64,000 nucleotides of DNA from Bacteroidales bacterium UBA5287 (GTDB lineage Bacteria > Bacteroidota > Bacteroidia > Bacteroidales > Dysgonomonadaceae): the NCBI GenBank assembly GCA_002411345.1, contig DHSL01000017.1:172331-236330 (forward strand), written 5' to 3'. Each line of letters begins with the position of its first letter. Position 1 is the first letter of the stretch. Under the pieces are notes generated by a model. The model saw only the letters and a list, made by a program, of their open reading frames with translations, searched no databases and had not been told where the DNA came from. Of the stretch, positions 27,251-37,486 are shown in pieces. The position numbers were made by a program, and so were the translations under genes.

Positions 27251-28732
27251 TTATCTCATTACTTGTGCTACAACATTTCCAATGCTGTTGTTCAGCATAT
27301 CTGCTAAATCAGTTGGAAAAGAACCTATATATACTATTCCTGCAATTAAAATAATAACTGCTAATCTTTCAAACCAATGAGCATCATCTAGTTTTGCATG
27401 TTCTTGATTTTGTAATGGTCCTAAAAGAAATTTACCAACCATTCTTAAAATATATACAGCTGTGATTACTATAGATGCAGTTGAAATAATAGTAAGCGTT
27501 CTTCTGAATGCATCAGTATTTTCAAATGCACCTACAAATATTGTCATTTCCGAAACAAAACCACTTAAGCCAGGTAATCCTAAAGATGCAAGTCCTGCAA
27601 TTACGAAGCAAACTCCAAGGAATGGCATTATTTTAATTAATCCACCCATTTCTGTGATTAATCTAGTATGTGTTCTACCATAAATCATACCGATTAAAGC
27701 AAAGAAGAGAGCAGTCATTAATCCATGAGAAAGCATTTGAAGTACTGCTCCTGTCATGGCTGTTTGGTTAAGCATTAAAATTGCAAATAAAACCAAGTTA
27801 CAGTGACTAACAGAAGAATATGCATTTATATATTTTAAATCAGTTTGCACGCACGCAGTAAAAGCTCCATAAACAACTCCAATTCCAGTTAGAATAAGAA
27901 AGAAAGGAGCAAGTTGTTCAGCTGCCTCCGGCATTAAATATATTGCAACACGGAAACATCCATATCCACCTAATTTCATTAAAACACCAGCATGTAGCAT
28001 TGATACAGCAGTGGGTGCTGAAGCGTGACCATCGGGTGACCATGTGTGGAATGGGAACATTGCTCCCAAAACTCCGAATCCTACAAATGTAAGTATGAAA
28101 AAGAGATATTGTTGATTTAGGGGAATGTTAGCATTTTTTATATCTAATATATTCATACTAGTTGCACCAGAACTAAAGTAAATTCCCAATATGCCAACAA
28201 GAAGCAATGCTGAGGCTCCCATTAACATTAATGTCAGTTTCATTGCTGAATATTCTTTTCTTCCACTTCCCCAAATTCCAATTAGTAAAAACATTGGTAT
28301 TAAGGCTGTTTCATAGAACATAAACATTGTAAAAATATCCGTAGAGATAAAAAAGCCGAACACACCAATTGCTAATAAGCAATACCACAAGAAAAATTCT
28401 TTTGTTAGTGGTTCAATTTTCCATGAAACAAAAGTTCCTGTAAATACAATAATAGAAGATAAACATAACATTGCTACTGAAACAGCATCAACTCCAACTG
28501 AATAATGAATATTCAAAGGTTCATACCATGTTATTGTAGAAGTAAAAAGCATGGGGTCTGTTGCTCCTCCAGCTCTTGTTATAATGTATTTAATAACCAA
28601 ATATATAGACAAGCCAATTAATAATGTACTGCCTGTTACCATTACTCCTAGTATTTGGTTTCTTTTCTTTGAAAGGAATAGTGCTAATATCATTAACACT
28701 GGAATCAATACAAATATCGATAAGAAGTTCAT
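27251..28732 (-). CDS. nuoM: NADH-quinone oxidoreductase subunit M
   Basis: 493 residues with about 14 helices. Conserved antiporter features are [16 protein letters not shown] (the Glu of the first half), [40 protein letters not shown] and [16 protein letters not shown], then [19 protein letters not shown]. It pumps protons in the membrane arm of complex I. Spacing to nuoL (27 bases) and nuoN (44 bases) shows one transcript. Confidence 0.95.
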   Translation of the reverse strand: MNFLSIFVLIPVLMILALFLSKKRNQILGVMVTGSTLLIGLSIYLVIKYIITRAGGATDPMLFTSTITWYEPLNIHYSVGVDAVSVAMLCLSSIIVFTGTFVSWKIEPLTKEFFLWYCLLAIGVFGFFISTDIFTMFMFYETALIPMFLLIGIWGSGRKEYSAMKLTLMLMGASALLLVGILGIYFSSGATSMNILDIKNANIPLNQQYLFFILTFVGFGVLGAMFPFHTWSPDGHASAPTAVSMLHAGVLMKLGGYGCFRVAIYLMPEAAEQLAPFFLILTGIGVVYGAFTACVQTDLKYINAYSSVSHCNLVLFAILMLNQTAMTGAVLQMLSHGLMTALFFALIGMIYGRTHTRLITEMGGLIKIMPFLGVCFVIAGLASLGLPGLSGFVSEMTIFVGAFENTDAFRRTLTIISTASIVITAVYILRMVGKFLLGPLQNQEHAKLDDAHWFERLAVIILIAGIVYIGSFPTDLADMLNNSIGNVVAQVMR

Positions 28733-28759
28733 ATTTCTTGTTCTTTTAATCTTTAATGT

Positions 28760-30667
28760 TTAAATAGCTATAGCTAAAATGGTTATTAACAAAGTTCCTA
28801 GTAGGAAAACATATGCATACCATTGAACTTGTCCAGATTGGAAACCTCTTATTTTTAAAGATGTCCAATTTGTTATCCAAGCAAGTCCATTCATTGCTCC
28901 ATCGATTATATGTCTATCAAACCATGCAAATGGTTGAGAAATACCTTTGAAAATGACACTTTTTGTGATAAACAAATATATTTCATCTATATAGAATCTG
29001 TGGTATGCTGCTTTATACAAACCTTTTGTTTTTGATACAATTTTTGAAGGGATATTGCTTGGTTTTCTATAAAGTGCTGTAGCAAGTAATATAGCAATTA
29101 TTGCGACAGAAATGCTTATTGTTGCTACTGTCCAATCTAAGTGTATTATATATTCAGCTCTATCGGCAGTCACAAATTTACCAAAAGGTATAAATCCTGA
29201 AACTAATGTAACTGCTGCAAGAAAAATAAGCGGAAAAGTCATTGAAATTGGTGATTCATGCGGGATATGCCCATTTTCACTTTTATATTCTTTACCCCAA
29301 AATATATTGTAATATAAGCGAAACATATAAAACGCAGTTAAAAATGCAACCACGGTCATCCATATACCTAATCCATTACTAAAATTAAATGTAGCTGTCA
29401 GAATTTCGTCTTTGCTAAAAAAACCTGAAAAGGGTGGTATTCCTGATATAGACAAACATGCTATCAGAAAAGTCAAGTGAGTAATTGGCATATATTTTCT
29501 TAATCCGCCCATTTGGTTCATTTCATTACTATGCACAGCATGAATAATTGAACCAGCTCCGAGAAATAGTAAAGCTTTGAACATGGCATGTGTAAACAAA
29601 TGAAACATTGATGACATATATCCTAATCCTTCATGCCCTTCATAACCAGAAACTCCCAATGCTACCATCATAAATCCAATTTGAGAAATGGTAGAAAAAG
29701 CCAAAACACGTTTTATATCAGTTTGTACAATTGCAATTATTGCGGAAAACATTGCTGTAAATGCACCAACATAAGCAATTCCGTGCAAAACTTCAGGTGT
29801 AAAGCCTATGTAAATTGGGAAAAGTCGTGCAACCAAAAATACACCAGCAACAACCATAGTTGCAGCATGAATAAGTGCTGAAACTGGAGTAGGACCTTCC
29901 ATTGCATCGGGAAGCCAAATATGAAAAGGGAACATCGCTGATTTTCCTGCACCACCCACAAATATTAATGCCATTGCCCATGTCAGAACTGAACCACCTA
30001 TAAATGTAGTTCCAATTGCTGAATTAAATATGCTTCCATCTCCTGACATTAATATTCCAAAATCGAATGTCTGTGTGAAGAACGATAATATCAGAATTCC
30101 GATTAAAAAAAACAAATCGGCAAATCGGGTAACTATGAATGCCTTTTTAGATGCAGCAACAGCTTCCGGTTTTGTATAATAGAAACCAATTAATAAATAT
30201 GAAGATACACCAACTAATTCCCAAAAAATATACATTTGAAAAATATTGGTAGCGACTACTAGTCCCAACATTGAAAAAGTAAAAAGGGAAAGGAAAGAAT
30301 AATATCTTTGAAAACCTACTTCACCTTTCATATATCCCAAACTGTAGATGTGTACCATCAATGAGACAGTCGACACAACAATGAGCATCATTACTGAGAT
30401 GGGATCAAGCATTATACCCAAATCAATATGTAAATTCGCACCCAGGTTTAACCATAATTGGTTGAACGGCACTATTGTTTGATAAACGCCGTTTATTTTT
30501 TGTGTTGTAAAATATTCAAAAGCAGTCATATACGATAAAATCGTAATGATTGTTAGTGAAATTGTACCAATAATCCCCGCAGTTTTATGACTTAATTTAT
30601 TGCTTAATAACCCAATAAAAATAAAAGTAAACAGGGGTAGTAATAATATATAGATTGTATATTCCAT
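28760..30667 (-). CDS. nuoL: NADH-quinone oxidoreductase subunit L
   Basis: 635 residues, the largest antiporter-like subunit. The first half carries FWELVGVSSYLLIGFYY and KSAMFPFHIWLPDAMEGPTP; next come SALIHAATMVVAGVFLVAR and HLFTHAMFKALLFLGAGSII. The C-terminus has the long lateral helix (FYIDEIYLFITKSVIFKGI) and a final membrane helix. All charged residues of the proton path that can be checked by eye (Glu in WELVG, Lys in GKSAMFP, His in THAMFKA) are intact. Confidence 0.95.
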   Translation of the reverse strand: MEYTIYILLLPLFTFIFIGLLSNKLSHKTAGIIGTISLTIITILSYMTAFEYFTTQKINGVYQTIVPFNQLWLNLGANLHIDLGIMLDPISVMMLIVVSTVSLMVHIYSLGYMKGEVGFQRYYSFLSLFTFSMLGLVVATNIFQMYIFWELVGVSSYLLIGFYYTKPEAVAASKKAFIVTRFADLFFLIGILILSFFTQTFDFGILMSGDGSIFNSAIGTTFIGGSVLTWAMALIFVGGAGKSAMFPFHIWLPDAMEGPTPVSALIHAATMVVAGVFLVARLFPIYIGFTPEVLHGIAYVGAFTAMFSAIIAIVQTDIKRVLAFSTISQIGFMMVALGVSGYEGHEGLGYMSSMFHLFTHAMFKALLFLGAGSIIHAVHSNEMNQMGGLRKYMPITHLTFLIACLSISGIPPFSGFFSKDEILTATFNFSNGLGIWMTVVAFLTAFYMFRLYYNIFWGKEYKSENGHIPHESPISMTFPLIFLAAVTLVSGFIPFGKFVTADRAEYIIHLDWTVATISISVAIIAILLATALYRKPSNIPSKIVSKTKGLYKAAYHRFYIDEIYLFITKSVIFKGISQPFAWFDRHIIDGAMNGLAWITNWTSLKIRGFQSGQVQWYAYVFLLGTLLITILAIAI

Positions 30668-30712
30668 GAAAAATATGAATATTGTTGTTACGTAATTCTA
30701 GTTATCTTTTAT

Positions 30713-31048
30713 TTATCCTTTTAATTTGTTCACATTATCTACATCTACATTTCCAAATCTTCTGTAAATATTAATGATTATAGCTATAGCAACAGCTGTT
30801 TCACATGCAGCAATAGCAATACCAAATAATGCAAAGAATAAACCCTCCATTTGTTCAGGAAAAAGATATCTATTGAAAACTGCAAAGTTAATGTCCACTG
30901 AATTTAGAATTAATTCCACAGAAATTAATATCATAATAAGGTTCTTTCGAGTAAGAAATCCAAATACTCCAGCAAAGAACATTATTAAACTCACGATCAA
31001 GAATGCCACCATTGGAATGGAAACTGAATTTACAAGTAATTCTATCAT
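30713..31048 (-). CDS. nuoK: NADH-quinone oxidoreductase subunit K
   Basis: 111 residues, three membrane helices, with the conserved Glu residues in ILISVELILNSVDINF and AIAACETAVAIAIIINIYR. The ATG overlaps the nuoJ stop by four bases, implying coupled translation. The length is slightly above the E. coli form (100) because of a C-terminal NVDVDNVNKLKG tail. Confidence 0.95.
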   Translation of the reverse strand: MIELLVNSVSIPMVAFLIVSLIMFFAGVFGFLTRKNLIMILISVELILNSVDINFAVFNRYLFPEQMEGLFFALFGIAIAACETAVAIAIIINIYRRFGNVDVDNVNKLKG

Positions 31049-31632
31049 ATTTTGTTCTCCTTATTATTTTCAGACTTATCTTTTAATTCTTCAATTCTTG
31101 TTTTAATATGATCGTGTTTCTCTTCTTCCTTATCTTTTCGTGCAATCATGATTGCACCCACAATACATGCAAGTAAGAGAACACTAATTACTTCAAATGG
31201 TAAAAGATATTGATACTTTTCAGTACCCATCATCGCCATACCAATATTTTGCATGTCAATTTCTTCTCCTCTGGCAAAAGTAGCAATACGATTTATATTT
31301 TTAACGATAATATATCCACATAATGCAATGCCAGTGATTGATAATAAAGAAGAAGATACAATTTTCCAGTTTGTCTTTTTTCTTACATTTTCACCTGGTT
31401 GATGTGTTAGGAAAATGGCCATGATAAACAGAACCATTATACCACCTGCATATACAGCTATTTGTACTGCAAATAGAAAATGATAGTTTAACATTAGGTA
31501 TAGTCCTGCAGTTCCCAACAAAACAAAAAGTAAATACACCGCTGAGCGTATCACATGTTTACTAGTCACTGCCAGTATCGAAAATGCAACAATAACTATT
31601 GCTAAAAGAATAAATATTAATATATCAGTCAT
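31045..31632 (-). CDS. nuoJ: NADH-quinone oxidoreductase subunit J
   Basis: 195 residues with five membrane helices. The pi-bulge helix region is visible as QIAVYAGGIMVLFIMAIFL. A charged C-terminal tail (KDKEEEKHDHIKTRIEELKD) of about 30 residues extends past the last helix. It belongs to the membrane arm next to the quinone channel and is followed by nuoK with a 4-base overlap. Confidence 0.93.
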   Translation of the reverse strand: MTDILIFILLAIVIVAFSILAVTSKHVIRSAVYLLFVLLGTAGLYLMLNYHFLFAVQIAVYAGGIMVLFIMAIFLTHQPGENVRKKTNWKIVSSSLLSITGIALCGYIIVKNINRIATFARGEEIDMQNIGMAMMGTEKYQYLLPFEVISVLLLACIVGAIMIARKDKEEEKHDHIKTRIEELKDKSENNKENKI

Positions 31633-31653
31633 AATACCTTTACTCTAAATCTT

Positions 31654-32325
31654 TTACTCGTTGGTTTTATCTTTGTTATTATTTGTTTGCTTCGGTTGTT
31701 CAACTGTTTTTTCAACGTTTGTTGAATCATTTCCCCCAACTGAAGCAGTTAAAGAATTATTCTCTTTAACTTTTGAAATAATTTCATCTTTATTAGTCGC
31801 AGGTGTAGCTGTTGAATCTGAAGAGGTGGTTGTAGGAGTTTTTACTGCAACAGGTTCTTTTTTCTTTTCACGAAGTTTTGAACCCTCATGATTAAGTTGA
31901 TGTATCAATTTGCTTTTATTAAATACAGCGCCTTCAAAATCGTTATTGAAGATTATAGCATTAGAAGGACAAGTGATAACGCAAAGATTGCAAAAGGTGC
32001 ATGTACCGTAATTCCAGATGTGTGTATCTAATATTTTCTTCTTTTTGCCGTCTTCTGTCTCTATCATTTTGGGTGTAACCGTAATAGTTCCGTTCGGGCA
32101 GTTCATCATACAAATACCACAAGCAGTACATGCATGTTCATTGTTTTCATCATGAGGCATGATTAATTCGGAACGCCATCTGTCAGAAATAACTAAAGTC
32201 TTTCTGTTTTCAGGATACTGCATAGTAACCTTCTTTGTCCAAAGCTCTTTCCATGTTTCACGCATTCCTCCTATAAGCGATTTCAACGCTTTGAATATTC
32301 CGGATATATATTTTGAAAAACTCAT
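31654..32325 (-). CDS. nuoI: NADH-quinone oxidoreductase subunit I with long low-complexity tail
   Basis: 223 residues. The first 150 are a normal NuoI with two [4Fe-4S] motifs, CTACGICMMNCP (residues about 65-76) and CTFCNLCVITCP (about 106-117), which carry electrons to cluster N2. After about residue 150 a tail of roughly 70 residues follows, rich in Lys, Thr, Ser and Asn (EKKKEPVAVKTPTTTSSDS, then KQTNNNKDKTNE), with no recognisable fold. E. coli NuoI is 180 residues and lacks this tail. The frame and spacing leave no sign of a frameshift. Confidence 0.92.
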   Translation of the reverse strand: MSFSKYISGIFKALKSLIGGMRETWKELWTKKVTMQYPENRKTLVISDRWRSELIMPHDENNEHACTACGICMMNCPNGTITVTPKMIETEDGKKKKILDTHIWNYGTCTFCNLCVITCPSNAIIFNNDFEGAVFNKSKLIHQLNHEGSKLREKKKEPVAVKTPTTTSSDSTATPATNKDEIISKVKENNSLTASVGGNDSTNVEKTVEQPKQTNNNKDKTNE

Positions 32326-32342
32326 TTTGATTTAATTGTTTC

Positions 32343-33476
32343 TTAATTAGTAGCTAATAATGATGGAAAAAGACCAGCCAACGATGTGTCTGTAAGTACA
32401 ATAACAACCATTACTAATAGATTAACTAAATTGATAGGAAGTAAATATTTCCATTCGAGGTTCAGTAGGTGGTCGATTCTTAAACGTGGAAATGACCATC
32501 TCACCCATAAGCTTAAGAAAATCAATAGACCAGTTTTTCCAAAGAACCATACATAAGAAGGAATATACCACATAACCTCATTTAATGCATCCAATCCTGG
32601 AATTTGAATTGGCATCCATCCACCAAGGAACACTGTAGTGGCAATAGAACAATAAATAAACATGTTTAAATATTCTGCCAAATAGAAGAAACCAAATGTT
32701 AGTCCCGAATATTCAGTATGATATCCAGCTGTCAATTCTGATTCTGCTTCAGGTAGATCGAAAGGTCCACGATTTGTTTCAGCGTGTCCAGATATCATAA
32801 ATATAATGAATGCAATAATTGAAGAAATATGACCATTAAACAAGTTCCAGCAGTAGCGTTGACCTTCTACAAGTTCAGAAAACTGCATTGTTCCAGACAA
32901 TACAACGATTGTCATTAGTGCAAAACCAGCAGACAATTCATAACTTACGAATTGTGCACCACTTCTCATTGCACCAAGCATTGAATATTTATTATTGCTA
33001 GACCATCCGGCTAATAAGACACCGATAATTCCAATAGATGATGCAGCAGTATAAAAGAATACACCAATATTGAAGTCAATTGCTTGCAGGTCGATTCCGA
33101 ACGGGATAACTCCAAAAGCCAAGAAAGAAGAAACTATAACAAAAAATGGTGCAGCATAGAATAGAAATTTATCTGATCTGTTAATATGAATAATCTCCTT
33201 GATAAGGATTTTAACCATATCCGCAATACTTTGTATAACTCCATAAGGTCCCAATCTGTTTGGTCCTAATCGCGCTTGAAAGAAAGCCGTAATTTTACGC
33301 TCAATATAAATAAGCGCTAGAGCTATTATGCAGTAAAGAGCTAATATTGCAACGCAAACAATCACTCCTTCTACAAAAGTAGCCCATCCAGGTGACATAT
33401 TAGTCCTAAGAAAGGTGTCAACGGATTCTATGATTCCTGATAGTTCCAGTGGTTGGGAATAGTTTAATAACAACAT
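32343..33476 (-). CDS. nuoH: NADH-quinone oxidoreductase subunit H
   Basis: 377 residues with eight or nine membrane helices. The quinone-site signature [20 protein letters not shown] is at about residues 65-84, and the acidic loop [20 protein letters not shown], which joins the quinone site to the proton path, is complete, as is [19 protein letters not shown]. Gap to nuoI is 17 bases. Confidence 0.95.
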   Translation of the reverse strand: MLLLNYSQPLELSGIIESVDTFLRTNMSPGWATFVEGVIVCVAILALYCIIALALIYIERKITAFFQARLGPNRLGPYGVIQSIADMVKILIKEIIHINRSDKFLFYAAPFFVIVSSFLAFGVIPFGIDLQAIDFNIGVFFYTAASSIGIIGVLLAGWSSNNKYSMLGAMRSGAQFVSYELSAGFALMTIVVLSGTMQFSELVEGQRYCWNLFNGHISSIIAFIIFMISGHAETNRGPFDLPEAESELTAGYHTEYSGLTFGFFYLAEYLNMFIYCSIATTVFLGGWMPIQIPGLDALNEVMWYIPSYVWFFGKTGLLIFLSLWVRWSFPRLRIDHLLNLEWKYLLPINLVNLLVMVVIVLTDTSLAGLFPSLLATN

Positions 33477-33510
33477 ATCTTCTGTTACTATATTATTTTT
33501 ATTATTAATT

Positions 33511-35142
33511 TTAACGATCTATATCCGGGATAACAAAGTCCATTGACCCACTTATACCTATAAGGTCAGAGAGTTTTTCCCCTTTACAAATTAGAGGCAT
33601 GACAGAGACTGCAGCCATTGAAGGTGAGCGGAATTTAACTCTATATGGATTTTTATCGCCGTGACTCTCTATGAAAACCCCAAATTCTCCTTTTCCTGCT
33701 TCAACGCTTTGGAAGTATTGACCTTCAGGAAGTTTTAATACAGGTTTAACTTTGGCAACGATTGGTCCTTCTGGGATATTGTCGATTAATTGTTCAATTA
33801 TATGTAATGATTGTTCAATTTCGTCCAGACGATTCTGATAACGAGCATAAGAATCACCTTTTGTACGAATAACCTCTTTAAATTCCACTTTATTATAAAG
33901 AGAATAAGGTTTATGAAGACGAACGTCACATGATAATCCTGAGGCGCGTCCTGCAGGGCCTGTTACACCATAAGAAATAGCATCTTCAATTGGAAGTATA
34001 CCTACATTAACCATACGTCCTAATGCTATCGCGTTATGCGTAAAGAACTTATCGTATTGGATAAGACTTTTGCGCATGTAAGGAATAAATGCTTTCACAT
34101 CTTTTTGAAAGTCAGGATAAATGTCAAACATGACACCACCCACTACGTTTTGATTAACGATTAATCGTCCACCGCAAGTCTTATCAAAGATGTCAAGCAC
34201 ATGCTCACGTTCCCGGATACCATAAATAAACGCAGTAGTCGCCCCAAGGTCGTTACATTGTGACGACCATGCTAGGAGGTGAGAACTAATACGTTGTAGT
34301 TCATCCATGATAACACGAATATATTCCGCACGTTCCGGGATCTCTATTTCCGCAGCCTTTTCAACACACATACAAAGTGCATGGCGATTTATATTCGCAG
34401 ACATATAATCAAGTCTGTCTGTAAAATGCAGAATTTGAGGATAAGTCATGTTTTCGCATAACTTTTCTATACCTCTATGAATATAACCGCTTATAACATC
34501 CACCTTTTTCACTATTTCACCTTCCAATGCAGTTCTAAAGTGCATAACTCCGTGAGTAGAGGGGTGTTGTGGCCCGATGTTTATAATGTAATCATCATCT
34601 TCAAATACGTGTACTGTTTCTTCAACCAATTCACCTTTTTCATTTTCGATGATACGAGGAATTTCATCCTCAATTTCTTGACTTACAACAGTAATCGGGT
34701 TGAGATCAGGATTTTCATCATAGTCTTTTCTAAAAGGGAATCCATTCCAATCATCTCTCAACAAAAAACGGCGCATATCCGGATTATTAATAAATCGGAT
34801 ACCATATAAAGCATAAATTTCCCGCTCATTTAAATGAGCCGTGCCATATAAGTCAGTAACCGAGTACAATAATGGATTTTCGCGATCAGCCGTTGCCGTG
34901 ATAACCACGATTTCTTTTGATAAGTCTTTAGTAGATGATAATAAATAAATTACACCCAACTTATCACCCCAATCCATACCAATAAGGCTGATTAGATAAT
35001 CAAATGGTAATTCCGGATTATTATAAAGTGCTTCAAGTAGTGAGTGCAATTGTTTTGGCTCAACTGTAACAGTGAGCTTTTGCTTTTCTTCTATCACGGC
35101 ATTACTTACCGCATCAAGAATAACTTCTTTTATATCTTTCAT
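33511..35142 (-). CDS. nuoCD: Fused NADH-quinone oxidoreductase subunits C and D
   Basis: 543 residues. Residues 1-150 are NuoC ([51 protein letters not shown]). A linker of about 35 residues joins them to NuoD from about residue 190 ([60 protein letters not shown] at the end). The quinone-binding His of GPQHPSTHG and Tyr of DRLDYMS are present. The C-D fusion is known from enteric and Bacteroidetes complexes. It is 24 bases after nuoB. Confidence 0.95.
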   Translation of the reverse strand: MKDIKEVILDAVSNAVIEEKQKLTVTVEPKQLHSLLEALYNNPELPFDYLISLIGMDWGDKLGVIYLLSSTKDLSKEIVVITATADRENPLLYSVTDLYGTAHLNEREIYALYGIRFINNPDMRRFLLRDDWNGFPFRKDYDENPDLNPITVVSQEIEDEIPRIIENEKGELVEETVHVFEDDDYIINIGPQHPSTHGVMHFRTALEGEIVKKVDVISGYIHRGIEKLCENMTYPQILHFTDRLDYMSANINRHALCMCVEKAAEIEIPERAEYIRVIMDELQRISSHLLAWSSQCNDLGATTAFIYGIREREHVLDIFDKTCGGRLIVNQNVVGGVMFDIYPDFQKDVKAFIPYMRKSLIQYDKFFTHNAIALGRMVNVGILPIEDAISYGVTGPAGRASGLSCDVRLHKPYSLYNKVEFKEVIRTKGDSYARYQNRLDEIEQSLHIIEQLIDNIPEGPIVAKVKPVLKLPEGQYFQSVEAGKGEFGVFIESHGDKNPYRVKFRSPSMAAVSVMPLICKGEKLSDLIGISGSMDFVIPDIDR

Positions 35143-35166
35143 TTGGATTATTTACTACAGCTATTT

Positions 35167-35811
35167 TTACTTTTCAGGTCCTTGAATCTCAGGGTCAATA
35201 GAATCGCCTGTATTTGGATCGATAAGTGTTTCAGGAATATAATCTCTTACAATATGTTTCTTTTCAAAGAATCCTTCTGCTTTTACTTGACGTTGTAACT
35301 GCAATAAACCATAAAACAATGATTCCGGACGAGGAGGACAACCCGGGATATAGATATCAACCGGAAGAATCTTGTCAGCTCCATTCACAACATTATATGA
35401 ATTAACAAAAGGACCTCCTGAAATAGCGCAACCACCCATAGCGACAACGTATTTAGGTTCAGCCATCTGATCATAAACACGACGAAGTAAAGGAGTCATT
35501 TTATTTACAATTGTACCAGCAACAACCATAACGTCTGCTTGACGAGGGCTGTTACGAGTAACTTCCATTCCAAAACGTGCAAGATCATAGTGAGCAGCTG
35601 CAGCAGACATGAATTCAATACCGCAACAACTAGTTGCGAAAGCAAGAGGCCATAAAGAGTTGGCTCTTCCCCAGTTAACCATTTGGTCCAACTTACCGAC
35701 AATTACGTTTGTCCCGTTTTTGTTTAGTTCGTTTATATATTCCTGTAAAGAATCATTATCTTTAAATTCTTCTGCCGGGAATGATTTGATTTTTATGTCT
35801 TTTACATCCAT
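35167..35811 (-). CDS. nuoB: NADH-quinone oxidoreductase subunit B
   Basis: 214 residues from the ATG at 35811, chosen because an AAGGA ribosome site lies 9 bases before it; an ATG at 35832 in the same frame would overlap nuoA by 31 bases. The N2 cluster ligands are all present: the CC pair in [10 protein letters not shown], the Cys in [10 protein letters not shown] and the Cys in IPGCPPRPE. It overlaps nuoA by 10 bases. Confidence 0.94.
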   Translation of the reverse strand: MDVKDIKIKSFPAEEFKDNDSLQEYINELNKNGTNVIVGKLDQMVNWGRANSLWPLAFATSCCGIEFMSAAAAHYDLARFGMEVTRNSPRQADVMVVAGTIVNKMTPLLRRVYDQMAEPKYVVAMGGCAISGGPFVNSYNVVNGADKILPVDIYIPGCPPRPESLFYGLLQLQRQVKAEGFFEKKHIVRDYIPETLIDPNTGDSIDPEIQGPEK

Positions 35812-36155
35812 TTCAATATTCCTTTTCTCCAAGCATAGGCGAGACCTAAGCCCAGAATTGTGATAAAAATAAGAATACTTACTAATCCCATAATACCTAA
35901 GCTGCGTACAACTGTAGACCAGGGGAATAAGAAAATAGTTTCAACATCGAACATCAGGAAAAGAATGGCATAAAGATAATATCCCACTCTAAATTGCATC
36001 CAAGATGTGCCGTGAGTTGGAAGACCACATTCGTAAGGTTCTCCTTTCTGAAAGTTTTTTGATATCGGGGAAATCAATTTGGCAATTGTTACTCCAGCTA
36101 TCACCAAAACGAGTCCTGCAATGAGAACTGTCAGAAATTGTGCTAAATTGCTCAT
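35802..36155 (-). CDS. nuoA: NADH-quinone oxidoreductase subunit A
   Basis: 117 residues from the ATG at 36155 ([11 protein letters not shown]). The frame is open to an ATG at 36224, but those 23 extra residues are polar and not family-like. Three membrane helices; the conserved loop [21 protein letters not shown] and the acidic [11 protein letters not shown] are visible. It is the first gene of the nuo operon, with a -7 box at 36277-36284. Confidence 0.93.
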   Translation of the reverse strand: MSNLAQFLTVLIAGLVLVIAGVTIAKLISPISKNFQKGEPYECGLPTHGTSWMQFRVGYYLYAILFLMFDVETIFLFPWSTVVRSLGIMGLVSILIFITILGLGLAYAWRKGILKWM

Positions 36156-36276
36156 TGTAATTATTAATTTAATTTCAGATCGATAAAGCTTTGGCTTTTT
36201 GAACATTAATTGGATTGAATCCAATACAAATATTTATAAAGTCAGGTCTATAAAAGACTAAACTTTAAAAAGAATG

Positions 36277-36284
36277 CAAAAGTA
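36277..36284 (-). promoter_or_regulatory. Promoter -7 box of the nuo operon
   Basis: Minus-strand TACTTTTG matches TAnnTTTG and lies about 120 bases before the nuoA ATG, leaving a long leader. Confidence 0.5.
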
Positions 36285-36399
36285 CTCATTTATTTTCAGA
36301 AAGACGAATAATTTAGAAAAGAAAACCCTTTATATACATATTAAATAATAGAGCTAGAGTTATCAATAAATCATTGTAAAGTATAAAAATGAAACAAAA

Positions 36400-36431
36400 T
36401 TGTTGTAAATAATAATAAAATATTACATTTG
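36400..36431 (+). promoter_or_regulatory. Promoter of the EamA transporter gene
   Basis: TTG at 36400-36402, a 21-base spacer and TACATTTG at 36424-36431. The gap 36225-36503 thus holds divergent promoters. Confidence 0.55.
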
Positions 36432-36503
36432 TAAGGAAATAATGTAAAGGTTGTCATTTATTGAGTCATTTTAACATTTCAACTCATAAAATATAGTTCG
36501 TTA

Positions 36504-37376
36504 ATGTACTTACTCACAGCTGCTATTATTACTCGAGTTCTCGTAAATCCTTTATCCTATGTGTTTCAAAAGAAACTAACAGGAAAAGGAATGGAGGCAT
36601 TGTGGGTCAATTTTGTATCCTTCTTTTTGTTGAGTCTCCTCTGTATAATACCTGCGATGAGTGTGGAGTGGGGGAATTATGATCAAAGATTTTGGATTAT
36701 ATGCACAATTTCCGGTATATTTTGTGCATTAGGAAATGGTTTTTTGGTAAAAGCCCTTTCTAAAGGTGATCTATCGATAATGGGTCCGATAAACTCATAC
36801 AAATCGATAGTATCCATGATATTCGGCATTTTTTTGTTAGGAGAAATACCCGGAATAGCAGGACTATCAGGTGTTATACTCATAATAATTGGTAGTTATT
36901 TTGTATTAGACACATTACCCGAGCGATTTTCATGGAAGCTTTTCAGAAGAAAAGAGATTCAATATCGTTTTTGGGCCATGATATTTACCGCTATAGAAGC
37001 CATTTTTATAAAGAAAGTAATACAATTGAGCGATGTAACAACATCATTTATTGTATGGTGTTGGTTTGGCGCTGTATTTTCGTTAGTACTCCTGTTATTG
37101 TTTAAAATTGATATAAATAAACATTTAGAAAAGACGAATAAGTCGATATTCGGCATATTCCTTTTACAGATAATATGCGTTGGATTGATGCAATATACGA
37201 CTAATTATGTATTTGACAATATGGACGTTAGTTATGCATTAGCATTGTTTCAGTTATCCACAATCGTAACAGTTATTTTAGGATATTTAGCTTTCAACGA
37301 GCAAAAAATTGCAATGAAATTACTAGGCTCAGTCGTCATGATTGGAGGATCCGTAATTATCCTTTTGTTTGGGTGA
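36504..37376 (+). CDS. EamA/DMT-superfamily transporter
   Basis: 290 residues with about ten membrane helices in two repeats of five, the classical drug/metabolite transporter layout (ISGIFCALGNGFLVKALSKG, GPINSYKSIVSMIFGIFLLG, GVILIIIGSYFVL in the first half; ALALFQLSTIVTVILGYLAF, LGSVVMIGGSVIILLFG in the second). Substrate cannot be told. It lies alone between the nuo promoter and the aconitase gene. Confidence 0.85.
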   Translation: MYLLTAAIITRVLVNPLSYVFQKKLTGKGMEALWVNFVSFFLLSLLCIIPAMSVEWGNYDQRFWIICTISGIFCALGNGFLVKALSKGDLSIMGPINSYKSIVSMIFGIFLLGEIPGIAGLSGVILIIIGSYFVLDTLPERFSWKLFRRKEIQYRFWAMIFTAIEAIFIKKVIQLSDVTTSFIVWCWFGAVFSLVLLLLFKIDINKHLEKTNKSIFGIFLLQIICVGLMQYTTNYVFDNMDVSYALALFQLSTIVTVILGYLAFNEQKIAMKLLGSVVMIGGSVIILLFG

Positions 37377-37486
37377 TTTGCATAGTTCGTGAAGAATCTA
37401 TCTGAACATTTATATATTTATATTGTTAGAAAAGTGAGTATTACGATAGATAACATACAATACAAACATATAGAAAATATTAAAAT

